From contig PSQN01000006.1 of assembly GCA_002989075.1 (NCBI GenBank), forward strand, positions 124,001 through 188,000: DNA of 64,000 nucleotides, written 5' to 3'. The notes beneath the pieces are model-generated. The model had not been told where the DNA came from. It worked only from the letters and a program-made list of their open reading frames with translations, and searched no databases. A program made the translations under genes and the position numbers. Source of the DNA: Arthonia radiata (lineage: Eukaryota; Ascomycota; Arthoniomycetes; Arthoniales; Arthoniaceae). Shown in pieces: positions 21,255-32,369 of this stretch; position 1 is the first letter of the stretch; each line of letters begins with the position of its first letter.

Positions 21255-23206
21255 TTACTTTCCACTCTTCCCCTCGACTCCATACACACTCTCCCTCGAC
21301 CAGACACCCCTCGCTCTGATCCTCCTCCCATACGTAAAAAAGAAATACGGAATCGGTATCAGCAACACCGAGAAGAACGCGAAGACACTAATACCCCAGC
21401 CAACACCCAGGCTCTCAATCTCCTGGCTGATGAAGAGGGGGAACGCGCCTGCGAAGATGCTGCGCAGGAAGGTGTTTGCTGCGATGGCGCTGGCGCCGTA
21501 GCGTTGAAAGGTGTCGACGAGGTAGTTGAGAGCGGCTTGGAAGATGGTGAAGAAGCCGACGCCGATGAGGAAGCAGCCGATTTGGCTGGGGAACCTGCAG
21601 GGTGATGTTAGTGGAGTTGCTCAGTTGTGCATGACTGTGTACATGATAGATAGTAGGAAAACGGTGCTGGAGGTAGCGCCATTGCTTTGAGGCTCCTTAG
21701 ACTACTGCCTCACAACGAGAAATATTCATGGCATCCGTCAAGAAACTCGTGCGGTATCTGAGAACGTCTTCGGGAAGAGACTCACCAGTGTATCCCAGGC
21801 CCGGCTGTCCATGCAAACAGGAACAGCCCTGCAGTAAATGCAACGGATCCAATCATCATTGGCGGCAGACGTGCCTCGGGCACTGCTCTTCCATCATTTG
21901 CTTTCAGACGCTTCATGTAATAACCTTGATTGAAGATATTGATGACGCCAGCCGAGAGCACACCCAGTAAGAGCGAAAGAAATGGGAGAGCGCCTACTAC
22001 TTGATTCCATCCTCTCATCTGCTCGAACACAGTAGGAAACGCGCCGAGGTTCGCATACAATATACCGTATACGAAGCTAGCGTAGAGTGCGATGAGGAAA
22101 CATATCGGTGTGAAGAGCATCTGAAACGGGCGTACCAGGTACTTCTTCCCGAGATCTACGACAGAGATGTCCCACTCTTCATGCCTGGAGTGTAGCGCCC
22201 AGTTTCCAGAGCTGATCCGTAGGCGGCGAGCTTTGTACACGAGCAGTACTGGACTGTAACACTCATCAAGGACAATGATATCGATGATCAGCATGATGAG
22301 CATGAAAATGCCGGGCAAGTATCCAAGCCACCGCCAACCTGAAGGATCGTGGATACAGATAGCGCCACCTATGAGCGGGCCTACCAAAGGCCCACCAGCG
22401 ACAGCATACGCATAACCCACGAGGGCAAGAGCACGCTGTTCAGCAGACCAGAGATCGCCGAGCACACCGCCAGTGTTGGTGACGGGTGCGGCGCCAAAGA
22501 AGCCAGTGAAGAACCGAGTGATCAAGACTGTCTGAATGTCCTTTGCGGCGCCAGACGCAATGGAGAAGATCGCAGCCACAAAGTAAGGTGCGAGTACGGC
22601 GGGCTTGCGACCGTACACTTCAGAAAGCGGTGCCCAAATCAGTGGCCCCGTGCCAAAGCCGAAGAGAAAAAACGTCAGGCCCAACGTAGAGACCTCACGT
22701 CCCACGTCGAAGCGTTCAGATATCTGTTGGACGCCTGCTGAATAGATCGCCGAAGCAAGCGTAGCACCGCATGTGGTAAGACCATAGAGCAAAGTTGTGA
22801 TGACCTTCTTGCGCATGGGCCAATTGATGGGTCGGTAGGGGTCATCAGATCCTTCAAAGTCGACAAGCACATCCGGTCCAGTCTTCTGGTGGGTAAGCGG
22901 GTGGTAATGCGGACGATTCTGAGCTGGGTTGCGGGAGCGAATGGTCGTCAGCGTGTTGCTGTAGGTCTCGCGGACGATGGAGGACGTCCTCGAGGGCTGA
23001 CGAGATAGCGGCGGCCGGCCTGGGCCTTCACCTGGCGTGTAGTGATCCAGTGAGTCTCGGGGCGTTTCAATGTCTTCATGTTCCTCTTTCGAGTCTAGCT
23101 CAGGAGACTCTGGACTTCTTGGATGCTCGCGAAGGTCATTGCCGTCAAGGCCAAGTGGAGCGTGATCGTTCTTCTCTACATCTTGATCCAGCTCTGGCTT
23201 CTCCAT
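21255..23206 (-). CDS. MFS drug:H+ antiporter (DHA1-like), 2 exons
   Basis: The exons, in reading order, are 23206-21786 and 21594-21255, giving 586 residues. The ATG at 23206 is chosen because the longer frame starts with TTG. About 135 N-terminal residues are cytosolic, acidic and serine-rich. The membrane domain follows, with FEGSDDPYRPINWPMRKK just before the first helix, a signature of fungal DHA1 polyamine/drug transporters. The motif-A-like loop APLSEVYGRKPAVL lies between helices 2 and 3, and the proline/glycine-rich stretch VAGGPLVGPLIGG matches the antiporter motif. The last two to three helices lie in exon 2 (SQIGCFLIGVGFF to IPIPYFFFTYGRR). Donor GTGAGT at 21785 and acceptor CTGCAG at 21595 give IHW|FPSQ in frame. 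It probably exports toxic compounds or polyamines across the plasma membrane. Substrate unknown. Confidence 0.92.
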
Positions 23207-25103
23207 TACCGGGTTAGACGTGTACGAGAGTGAGGCTCTGCGCGCGCGGCTGGCCAAGACACGCGGCGCGGCTGACCGTTATGGAATGTTGTCGCTTGGC
23301 CAATGGCGATTGATGAAACCGAATGCAGTAAGAACGTCTCTGAGATTGCGCTCTATCCTCGAGCTCAGCGTGGCCTGATATGAAGTGTATTGCATGTATT
23401 TGTGCACGACAGCTGCCGAACGCGGAGGGGGTATGAAGCGGCATCGCAGCAACGCATCGCTGCAGAAATACCTAACACGAATTCGATGAGAGACAAGATG
23501 ACGCAGACTTTTTGGGATGAGCCGGACGAAACAAGGGCGAGACGACCAGGATGGATGGAGCTAGGCCTATAACGATAACAGATCTTCCATACTGAGTATA
23601 ACAAGACGCCGCTAGTGACCACAGGCGGCACAGCTTCGGCAGAGCTTGTATTTGAAGCGCCGACAGCCCGAGCGACTTCTCATCTTTACCCTCCTTGATC
23701 CTTCAACAAGTCCATGAACTTACACGATGATAGCGTATGCCAATACAACCCTCAAGCATCAACCAGCTATCACCATAGCATATACCAAGAACATAGAGAG
23801 TATGGATTACCTGGACGCTGACCTTCGTTGATGATAGTAAAAATCTACGTACGAGGAAAGTACCACGTGCAGCAATTGCGCGGCCCGCCTCCAACCTCAT
23901 TCTGCGACTTCGACTGTCGTCACCTTGTTCTGTATCCAGTCTACTTGCGCTTATTCTGGCACCTCTTGTCGTGATTGTGTTGTGGTTTCTAATGCTTCTG
24001 CTGGGCGTCCGAAAGCATACGCATTGCGCTGAGCCTAATCTCCCTCCTGGACCTCCTCGAGCTCAGCTTCTCCCGCTGCAGTTTGCAGAGGATGGGAATG
24101 AATGCAGGATGGGAATGAATGCAGGTATATATGTCTAGTCAACGGCGGCCGTGTTAAGATTTGCCCGACCTGTATCAGCCTAGCCATCTCAAGCAGTCTC
24201 CCAAGAGCGTTCCAGCCAGCACCCTGTGTTTTCGGTATTGAGCGTCTGGCACATGAAGAGGGCTCTAGCGATTAGCGGCAAGACACCGAACGGGGGGAGT
24301 TAGAGGTGGTGGTCGCACATATCATGGCAGAGATGTCAGCGGCGCGGGGCGCTGCAGCGTGGCTATGGAATTCTGAAGCATCGTCTCTTACCCCTGTCAT
24401 TTCCCACAGTGTCCACAAACTTCCAACTTCTCCTATAAATTGTGGTATCCTTAATAAGTCCCCATTTCTTCCAGCTAAGGCGCCAACGGGTTCAAAGTGT
24501 CTTCGAGAAGGTTCATAACGAGAAGGCGACGTCATCACGATCCACATAAGTCACGGGAGTCGCCAGCAAATTGCGCGAAAGACTCACGCCCGAAGACTTG
24601 GGTTCATGAAGTGATGTGATTCTCAGTAACGCTGATGATGGAAGAAGCCATGGGGCAATCCTTCTTGCAGAGCAATGCCACGAATATACGCCCAAGTCCA
24701 TCAATCCAGACCAATTCTACACTGGCTACCCAATTCTCAAGAGGGGTTCCTGAAGATATTGTCGTGAGTCGTCAGTCAGATGAGTAATATGTTGCACGCG
24801 GTCGTCGATGATGTTTTCGACAAGTCGTCGATGCTGTTAATTTGGGAGTGAGATTGAGAACGCAATGGTGATGGGAAATGATGATCGAATGGGTGTCATG
24901 AGCAGAAGCAATGAAGTCGGACGTGCGTGCGTATGGGTATGTTGCTGGCATATTGCATTACAGATGGCAGTCTCCTGCAAGCGTTTGTACATGCTGCGGC
25001 TGAAGATGCGAAGCGTAAATGCTATTCAGGAGCAGCGTACATCGTTGTGACTGAGAGCCGAGCCGTGTGCGCTGACAGTCGTATCTGATTCTGGAGATCC
25101 AAA
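23207..25103. other. Intergenic region without a confident gene
   Basis: It contains the 5' side of the MFS gene and a perfect 2 x 17-bp direct repeat (GATGGGAATGAATGCAG) at 24091-24124. Minus-strand frames at 24513-24704 and 24272-24547 are open next to GTGAGT-like and GTAAGA-like donors, but no domain or convincing exon chain is visible. Confidence 0.5.
24091..24124. repeat. Perfect 2 x 17-bp tandem repeat
   Basis: GATGGGAATGAATGCAG is repeated exactly at 24091-24107 and 24108-24124. It lies in intergenic DNA, with no gene association visible. Confidence 0.9.
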
Positions 25104-25809
25104 TCATGCCCCATCTTGGTGGCTTTCTGAGGATGATCAGCGCTAGTCTTGGATGAGTGACGGCTGTCACATACCCAGGCGGCGACGCTTCGCCGTGGGG
25201 GAGCGGTCACGGGCTGCTTCGCAAAGCGAAATAAGTTCGTCGAAACCTTGGTAAGAACGGTCCAAACGGCTACGAAGTTCCTTCGCAGGGTTTCTATCAA
25301 ACAGTGCAATGGTACCCTTGAGCTTCGCCTCCTCTGCCAACGACGCTGGTCAGCAATACAACCACACTTCCTGGGATAATGCAGAGGTTAGTCAACTTAC
25401 CGCGATATTGCTCGCCCTCATCAGTATCACGAGCGCGCTAGAGCTTTGCCTTAGCGACTGTCTTGGTAGTGCGAGCGTGTTGTTTGAGCTCTCTGCGCAC
25501 CACAGCATCCTCGTGATTGTCGGTAGTGACGCAGCTCCCGCGACCAAGCTTGACGGTGCAGCTCTTTCCGTGTATATCACAGAACTTCAAGTGTCCGGCG
25601 CGGACGCAACGGGCCCGGTTGCGATCATTGTCTAGCGGTTTCTTGCAGAACGCGCTGTTTGCAAACGTAAGGCCCATGCTAAAGACACTTTCCACTATTG
25701 ATACTCACCAATGATGATGAGGCCTGATGCTACCAGCTTTGATGGGAATACCGTCCCCTCCTGTCGGTATTGAGCGCTGCGACCGAGACCGAGTCACCAA
25801 GCCCGGCAT
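25104..25809 (-). CDS. Small Cys/His-rich protein gene, several exons, with an in-frame stop
   Basis: Exon 1 is 25809-25709 (ATG; MPGLVTRSRSQRS, ending HHH plus a split Cys codon). Exon 2 is 25654-25401, exon 3 is 25333-25175, and a last piece may end near 25104. Introns 25655-25708 and 25334-25400 have good GTGAGT/GTAAGT donors, the second with a CTGAC branch, and all joins keep frame. Exon 2 has a likely zinc-binding cluster: CAFCKKPLDNDRNRARC, then GHLKFCDIHGKSC. A TAG at 25438-25440 stops the frame after KAKL, at about 105 residues. Yet the same frame continues as RARDTDEGEQYR and splices in frame to EEAKLKGTIALFDRNPAKEL, a helical segment. Either the protein ends at the TAG and the rest is relic, or the gene is recently broken, or an unseen intron removes the stop. 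I do not recognise the family. Confidence 0.6.
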
Positions 25810-26485
25810 TTTGGATGACTGTTGACAGAGCGAGGGTAAGGCAGTAGGTTTGAGGTAGTAGTATCGAGGGCTGTGGGTATCCAGCGTGGCCGAAGCTGCG
25901 TTCTGTCACCGAGGTACTGAGCGGACGTTGTTGTTGCGGATCAGGGTTGTCAGAGAAGGGTAAAAGATCTCTGAGACAGTGAAGCACGTCCAGAGGATTA
26001 GCTAACGACGCGTAGGGATTCAACCGCCTTGTGAGGCGCGAGCGTGTACTCAGATGGTCGTCAGGTGAAGTAAGTCGCGTCTTGAATACCCAATCGTTAT
26101 GGATCAAGGGAGGTGCTGGGTCGCGATTACAGAACAAGCTAGAGCAAGCCTCTAGGGCTGGCGCTCACGTTCGGAGCCAATCAAACGCTGTTCGCCACCT
26201 TGATTCGAAGAGGTAAAGGTGAAAACGGCTGCGAGAACTTGTGTTTCCACAGTAACACGTGTCAACCTGATCCTGTTTAGGACCTTATAAGGCAGTGGAA
26301 GGGCGCTTCTCACTCCGAACAGTAAATTCGTCTGGTAATCGACTCTTCACAATTTACCGAAAGTCTCTTTATTATCCTACTATCATCAGCTGCCGTGACC
26401 GCCATTTTCTCCACGACCGCCAATCCACATCCAGAAGACACTGTCGTTGCTGGTACGGTACTCCAAGCAAATCACAATCTGAGAC
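25810..26485. other. Divergent intergenic region
   Basis: It separates the start of the Cys/His-rich gene (minus) and the second APH-like gene (plus), so it should contain both promoters. A 135-codon minus-strand frame at 25730-26137 has no ATG start and overlaps exon 1 of the small gene in another frame. I regard it as chance. Confidence 0.55.
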
Positions 26486-29400
26486 ATGCGTGCATCTCCA
26501 GCACCTTCCAATATGGAAAAGAATGCTCGCAGCTCGACAGCGCAGTGTGTGGCCGACCACTACATTGAGGAATCATACTCTCCCACGAACATGAACAACG
26601 ACGAAGATTCGCTCATTGATGAACAACGTGGCAGCGATTCCGATGATCAGTCCGACTGCGAGCGTCAAGCCGAAACAATGATGGACCAGATTGAGGTACA
26701 GGACATCCTGGATCTCGCTTGCGAAATACGTCAGTCGCAGCACCCCGGTCTTCAAAAGAGCATGACTTGTAAGCTCATCTCTTCGTCTGATTATGGAAGT
26801 TTCAACCTTGTCTATCGACTAGAATTCCATGATGGCGTGCGCTGGATCCTGAAAATCCCACTCAATGGTCATCTTGATAAGTGGGGCGAGGAGCAAGCCC
26901 ACCATATGACATACGTGGTTGATCTCATGCGCTGGATGAAGAACAACACATCTATCCCCGTCGCCCAAGTTCACGCTTTCTCCAACAATCACCAGAACCC
27001 ACTAGGGGTCCCGTACATCTTCGAGGACATGATGCCCGGCATTACGCTGCAGCAGGCACGGATGGACAGTTCAGTCTCTGAAGAGGAGATGAATCGACGT
27101 CGGGCTCAGGCTATACATGACGTCGCCAAGTATATGGTCGAGCTTAGTCAAGTCAAGTTTGGGAAGATTGGAGCCCCCGAGCTGCATGCCGGAGGCTTCA
27201 CTGGCAACGTTGGTCCGTTCTTCCGTACGTCACTGGAATCGGACGGGCCATTCGATGACCTAGGCTCACTCATCTGTGATGAGCTGACACGCACGCGTGC
27301 ACTTCCTGTCGATGTCTACAACGTTTGCATTAGAATCTTCCTGGACTGGATAGAGAAGTTCGCAGGAGACGATGGAGAGTTCTCTCTATTCCATCCCGAC
27401 TTACACACGAAAAATATCCTTTCTGACGAGCAGACTGGACGTGTCACCGGCATCATTGACTGGGACTTCACCAGGACGCTACCGAAAGCCCTTGGCATAC
27501 ATTCCTTTCCACTGTTCATCTCCGGTGACTGGAAAGGAGCAGAACTTGCCGATTCTGATCCTGAGGAACCTTGCCTCGAGGGATTGAACTGCTCAATTCT
27601 GGAGGGCCAAACATCTCCTTGCACGGTTGATGCTCAAGACTGGTGTCACCATGAGACTGCTGACTATCTTCGGGCCATCTGGCGCAAATGTATTCTCAAC
27701 TTTACCGAGCAGCTTGACCGCACGGGGCGACTAGTGGATATGGACATCAACAGTGTCTTGACAGATACGCCGGTGTATTACGAAGACGGCTTGACCCGGG
27801 CTGAGTGTTTTTCCGCTCGAAACGTTCAAGAGGTTGCCGATCTTCTCCACGATCTTCGGCCAGGCGTCGGCCATCTCATGGGTAAGATTTGGCATATGGA
27901 AGCCACGGAGCCGCATCTGATCGACGATCTTCTCATCGACACGTCTAACACAAAGGACGATGGCTCAGACTGTTTGGGCAACAATCGAAAGCACCTACCA
28001 TTCTACCACTACTTCAAGAAGAACCTCAATCACGGAATACTACCATCAGACGATCTCGCAATCATTGCAGCTTGGTTCAAGTACCTCCTCTATTTGCCCG
28101 GAAAGGAGAACGTCACCGTTGAAGAAATGAGTCATCAAGCGTTGACTTGTGACACTCAAGCAACCATTGCCTCGTGCGCAGATTGTTCCGAAAAAGACAG
28201 CGAGGCGACATGGCGAGCGTATCTGCTCGTGCGTGGTTACAACTACCAACCTTTTCTTGATGATCCCTACGCTCAAGCATTCGAACTCGAAGATCAGCGT
28301 AAATCAGGCGCGTTGGTTGATGAGCACAGCGATGTTGACGACAGCGGATCAGAATATTCGATCCGTTTGCACGACAGCGCCAACGATTCCGAAGAGGACT
28401 TTGGAGAATGCTGTACAGATGGCTCAGCTGAATCCTCTGAAAACGGGCCACTGGGTGCCTCCGCGAGCGAGCATACTCATCATACCAATAATAAGCAGAC
28501 CGAGCGTATTGATAATCAGTCACTTGGGCATTTCAACGAGAACATCGAGCTTAAGAACCACCCAGTTGGCACAGCTTGTATTACCGCCCAGTACTCAATC
28601 AGCAAGCGCTTCGGTGATCACGACATTGCTCCTAGTACGCCGCAGCCGGATACTCTCTCAAGTATTGCTCGAGCTCGTCCGATAGACTTCGAGCTGTCAA
28701 TAAGTGACGGCAAAAACGAAGGAGGAAGTGTGCACAAGCGTCTAGGAAACAGCGCAAAGCGTCAGACAGGCATCAAGAGTCTGTTCTCAGGAGTTTGCCG
28801 ATCTTTCATCCCTCGAGGCCGACGACAATCTGCCTCAGGCCCGTACACGAAAGCGCAAAGCTCCTCTGCGGTAGGTGTTACGGAACCCATCATTGAAGCT
28901 GTCGACGCTTCATCTAGGATGACCTCATCCCTTGAGAAACAAGATTCTTCTAGTCTGGCGTCTAGTCGCAAGCGCAAGGCTACCACAACGATTGAGGAGC
29001 TTACTACAGTCGTTATGGGCGCACCACGTCGTCTAAAGAAGATGTTCAGACGCGTGACCTCATCGCAAGAGCCCGATGTCAACATCAAAGCAGTCCGACC
29101 GCAACCCGCGAGTGAAGGCCTCAACCTCTCAGTCGAGCACTACAAGCTTAAGCAAGAGCATATGGCGCTCGACAAACATGAGAAGGAGTTGGGCCGCGCG
29201 CATGAGCTGCATAAGCAGATCGTCAGTGTGAAGAAGGTCGATGTGGCGCTCACTGAACAAAACATCAAGCAGCAGCGACTGAAGTTTAGGCAGGAGATCT
29301 TGGACCAGGATGTTGTCTCTGACGATGTTAGCGAACTAACTGACGATGGCGGCGACTCCGTGATGACCGATTTGGAAGAGGAGGCTGACGAGCGCTCCTT

Positions 29401-29989
29401 CTTCGACGCGCCCGAAGAAGTCATAAAGCCCATGCCCAAGATGAGGATCCCGCGCAAGCCCATCTACCGCCAGCCGAGCATCGAAGACCCTGAAATGGAC
29501 GTACTGGAGCCGCAGATCACCGTTATACACAAACCACTACCGCAACAAATTACAGATTATCGTCAAGGCGAGGATACCGCCGAGCCTGGACGGTCTACGG
29601 ATAAGGAAAAGGCAGAGGACGAAGAGATGTCCGATTATGAACGCTCCAATGATTATGCACCACCCTCACCGGTAGACTCTGCATACGCTTCAGCTTTCAG
29701 CAAGCCCAGCAACTCCACGCGTACGCTCTCTTGGTCATCACTGGCCTCATTCGTCCGCGGCCGCGCGCCCGACGAAAAGAAGACCGTCAAGATGCGCGCA
29801 CGCGAGGAGAAGCATCAGAAGAAGCGAGACGCCAAAAGTGCAAAGCGAGTGGAGAAGGCCGAGAAGAAGGCCAAGAAGGCCCGCGAGAAGAAGGTCAAGG
29901 TCGGCTTCCTTGAGAAGTTCAAGCTTACGGAAAAGGCGTATTGGGGCGCGAGCCTACGCCAGGCTGGTGAGATGGGGTTGTTCTATTGA
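26486..29989 (+). CDS. Second APH-like (phosphotransferase/kinase-fold) large protein
   Basis: This single-exon frame of 1167 residues starts at an ATG at 26486. Residues of about 70-340 form an APH/kinase-like domain, with the lysine in VRWILKIP, the catalytic-loop motif HPDLHTKN near 27391-27414 and IDWDF near 27451-27465. The following region (about 400-560) is helical. A long acidic, serine-rich segment then gives way to a tail of mixed charge, with a predicted coiled coil near 29140-29300 and a highly basic Lys/Arg/Glu repeat-like end (29780-29900). It parallels the protein ending at 3209 in layout and motifs, but similarity outside the kinase-like domain looks low. An N-terminal stretch of about 65 residues is acidic. 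Substrate and localisation are unknown; the basic tail could bind nucleic acid or membranes. Confidence 0.88.
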   Translation: MRASPAPSNMEKNARSSTAQCVADHYIEESYSPTNMNNDEDSLIDEQRGSDSDDQSDCERQAETMMDQIEVQDILDLACEIRQSQHPGLQKSMTCKLISSSDYGSFNLVYRLEFHDGVRWILKIPLNGHLDKWGEEQAHHMTYVVDLMRWMKNNTSIPVAQVHAFSNNHQNPLGVPYIFEDMMPGITLQQARMDSSVSEEEMNRRRAQAIHDVAKYMVELSQVKFGKIGAPELHAGGFTGNVGPFFRTSLESDGPFDDLGSLICDELTRTRALPVDVYNVCIRIFLDWIEKFAGDDGEFSLFHPDLHTKNILSDEQTGRVTGIIDWDFTRTLPKALGIHSFPLFISGDWKGAELADSDPEEPCLEGLNCSILEGQTSPCTVDAQDWCHHETADYLRAIWRKCILNFTEQLDRTGRLVDMDINSVLTDTPVYYEDGLTRAECFSARNVQEVADLLHDLRPGVGHLMGKIWHMEATEPHLIDDLLIDTSNTKDDGSDCLGNNRKHLPFYHYFKKNLNHGILPSDDLAIIAAWFKYLLYLPGKENVTVEEMSHQALTCDTQATIASCADCSEKDSEATWRAYLLVRGYNYQPFLDDPYAQAFELEDQRKSGALVDEHSDVDDSGSEYSIRLHDSANDSEEDFGECCTDGSAESSENGPLGASASEHTHHTNNKQTERIDNQSLGHFNENIELKNHPVGTACITAQYSISKRFGDHDIAPSTPQPDTLSSIARARPIDFELSISDGKNEGGSVHKRLGNSAKRQTGIKSLFSGVCRSFIPRGRRQSASGPYTKAQSSSAVGVTEPIIEAVDASSRMTSSLEKQDSSSLASSRKRKATTTIEELTTVVMGAPRRLKKMFRRVTSSQEPDVNIKAVRPQPASEGLNLSVEHYKLKQEHMALDKHEKELGRAHELHKQIVSVKKVDVALTEQNIKQQRLKFRQEILDQDVVSDDVSELTDDGGDSVMTDLEEEADERSFFDAPEEVIKPMPKMRIPRKPIYRQPSIEDPEMDVLEPQITVIHKPLPQQITDYRQGEDTAEPGRSTDKEKAEDEEMSDYERSNDYAPPSPVDSAYASAFSKPSNSTRTLSWSSLASFVRGRAPDEKKTVKMRAREEKHQKKRDAKSAKRVEKAEKKAKKAREKKVKVGFLEKFKLTEKAYWGASLRQAGEMGLFY

Positions 29990-31158
29990 GCTTCACTTGC
30001 GGCACGAAAAAGGGGAACGACAGAAGTGAGTGATAGAATGGCGAATCTAGCATGCACCAGAAGCTAACACATTGCAGCAAGACTGAACATGTTTATGATT
30101 CCTCATAGATTGCTGACAAGGGTTCAAAGCAACACTGTGTGAGTACGGACGCACTGACGAATATGTACGATCGGGAGCAATTAGGAGCCGAGCCAGAACA
30201 CCGGCACAACCACTACCACCAAAGGTCAACAACCGTGCAGTGAACTAGCTCAGGCCTCGAATTCGAAGCCAGGCAGCATAGAGGGGGAGCAACTAGAGAT
30301 TTTGAACAAGCGCGAGGCTTGATGTACTATAGACGAAGTGACTGCATGGCCATGCGCCTCAGTTTGCGTCGAGAAAGGAGAGCAGCGAAGACTGCACGGC
30401 CGCGGGCCTCAGTCGACACGAAGCAATAGGGGTTTACAAAGGACGCTGGAGTGTTGCAGCGTAGTCGGAGGCATTCTGCGCCAATCGTATCATCAACACA
30501 GGAAAATGATGGCTGCACAGTCACGAGCTTCAGTCATCACTACACTGCGGTCGTCCAAGGGATATGGATTAGAAGGTTCCACCGAGCTTGTACAGGAATT
30601 ATAATGCGGTTGGGATGAGATTTTCGGCCTTGCGTCTCAGGCCGTGGAATGGAAGTCACACTGCGGTTGAAGCGTCTTCTGTGCCTCCACTGCGGACTAG
30701 TATCCTTCATGATATTGTCAATCCATTGTTAACTTCAAGCTTTTCATTTTCATCACCACATACAGCAGCGTTACACCTACCCTGTTCCAACTTCGATTTT
30801 AGTGCGAGTTGTAGTGTGAGGAAATCGAGGTTGCTGAAGCCGATGAACTGGCTTCGCTTCACAGGAACAGCGGACGATATGAGAAGTAGTCGAATCGATT
30901 CAAGATTACCAACGCAGTCAAAACATGCCCATTCGTCGCGATCGTAGGAGTCAAAGCAAACAGTAGCCGCCCAACGCCGCTCCTCAAACCGGGGTATCCA
31001 ACTCTTCGTCCGCTCGTCAAGCATCCAGACACCGTGCCCTACCCACACTCTCGCCAGTGATCCATGACGCTTGAGTCCCTCACAGTCTTCGCCACGTCCT
31101 GTGCCCTTTCTCAGGATCCAAACTGAAACCTTCGTGACAAACTCCGCCGTGAGTCAGC
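29990..31158. other. Intergenic region with a small dispersed repeat
   Basis: I see no gene here. A motif of about 30 bp beginning GACTGCAYGGCC and ending GCCTCAGT occurs at about 30340 and 30390, with a weaker copy at 30511. The plus frame 30588-30947 and minus frame 30707-31048 overlap each other and look like chance. Confidence 0.5.
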
Positions 31159-32369
31159 TCACCGCTGGCCTCTCACCACTCCCTCCCACACTCCCAGTCC
31201 GCCTGCAACAACGCTGCCCAAAAACATCGCCGGCACACCTCCAATAACAGCGCCATCCACAGTCCCACTCGTCCTTGGATCAGCCCACTGATCTCTCCCA
31301 TCCCAGCCACGAACATAGAACACCCACAGCGCAACCGCCTTGGCCACATTGAACACCACTGGGTCAACACCGTAAGCATACTTCTGAGCGGACGACTGTG
31401 TCTTCGAGATATTGAACAGCCAGCCCACCGCGACGGGTACGAACAGCGCGATGATCGACCAGAGGAATACAGGGCCCCAGAAGGCTGATGTCAACAGCAC
31501 GAAGAGGTCAGGGAATTTGATGCTGAGGTTGCCCAAGAACGGGATCGACAGCGTGAAGGCGTGGCGGAATGGGATGAGAGCGCGATTGAGCGCAAACGCT
31601 TCAAACAGCGTGAACAAAGTAGTGATGGCCTGCACACCGCCGAGCATCGTGCGTGTAGACTCTGTCGCATTGGGCAGGCCAGACCTCTGCAGCGCGTTGG
31701 AGACGGAGGCATTGAAGCGCTCAGATTGACGGGTGATGAGTGTCGTCACCGCTTGGGGTGAGCTGGGCAGCGGCACGCTGGCTGCGAATTTACGGAGACT
31801 GTGTGGCGTCTTCGCCATGAGGCCTTCGCTGTTCTTCTTTACCCGTGTCGCGCCCTTCTTTGTAGTCTCGACGGCTCGCTCTGCGGCATCGTTGGCGGAC
31901 TCGGCCGCGCTGCCGACGATAGTCTGCCGGCGCTTGCTGATGCGCTTGTCGGTCTTGGGTGGTTCGGGGCTTGCGGTCGCACGCGGGGCAGAGGAGTTCG
32001 GCTCGCGCTTGCCAGCAGGCGAAGAGCGGTTGTGCGACTCGTAGTAGGAGGCGAAAGCGGGGTCATCGCGGACTCTTTGGGACGCGGCGGAGAGGTGGAG
32101 ATCGAGGTTCTCGACGAGGTCGGGCTTCGTGAGGGTGTGGATGTTGCTGAGGTCAAGCGCGTTAGCGGAGATGTTTGGGCGGAACAGACTGTGTCAGCTT
32201 GCACGATTGCTTCGCGCGATCAGAGAGTATTGACCGTGCGCTCGAGTCTGTGGATATATGCGACGCCGCGCGCATGGAGTGAGACGATTGCGACTTACCC
32301 GCTCATGCCGGACTTCTCGGCGAGCTCTTGCAGCTCCGGCTTGTTCTGTCTGCGCAACCAGGCGGACAT
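31159..32369 (-). CDS. Fungal four-pass membrane protein with SAP-like N-terminus (2 exons)
   Basis: Exon 1 is 32369-32299 (ATG; MSAWLRRQNKPELQELAEKS) and exon 2 is 32146-31159, giving 352 residues. The donor is GTAAGT at 32298. The acceptor CTCAG at 32147 follows a GCTAAC branch and extends the N-terminus with NIHTLTKPDLVENLDLHL, so the first 40 residues look like a SAP-type helix-loop-helix. An alternative in-frame acceptor (CACAG) lies a little upstream. Residues 60-130 are a charged, disordered linker. The C-terminal half has about four hydrophobic segments (LFVLLTSAFWGPVFLWSIIA, LFVPVAVGWLF, VVFNVAKAVALWVFYV and the Gly-rich IGGVPAMFLGSVVAGGLGVW). A SAP-like head plus membrane helices suggests a nuclear-envelope or organelle-membrane protein that contacts nucleic acid. 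That is inference; I recognise the type but not the function. Confidence 0.75.

Noticed and set aside
25730-26137. A 135-codon minus-strand frame
   Set aside because: No ATG start. It overlaps exon 1 of the small Cys/His-rich gene in a different frame, and that gene has better splice and start evidence.
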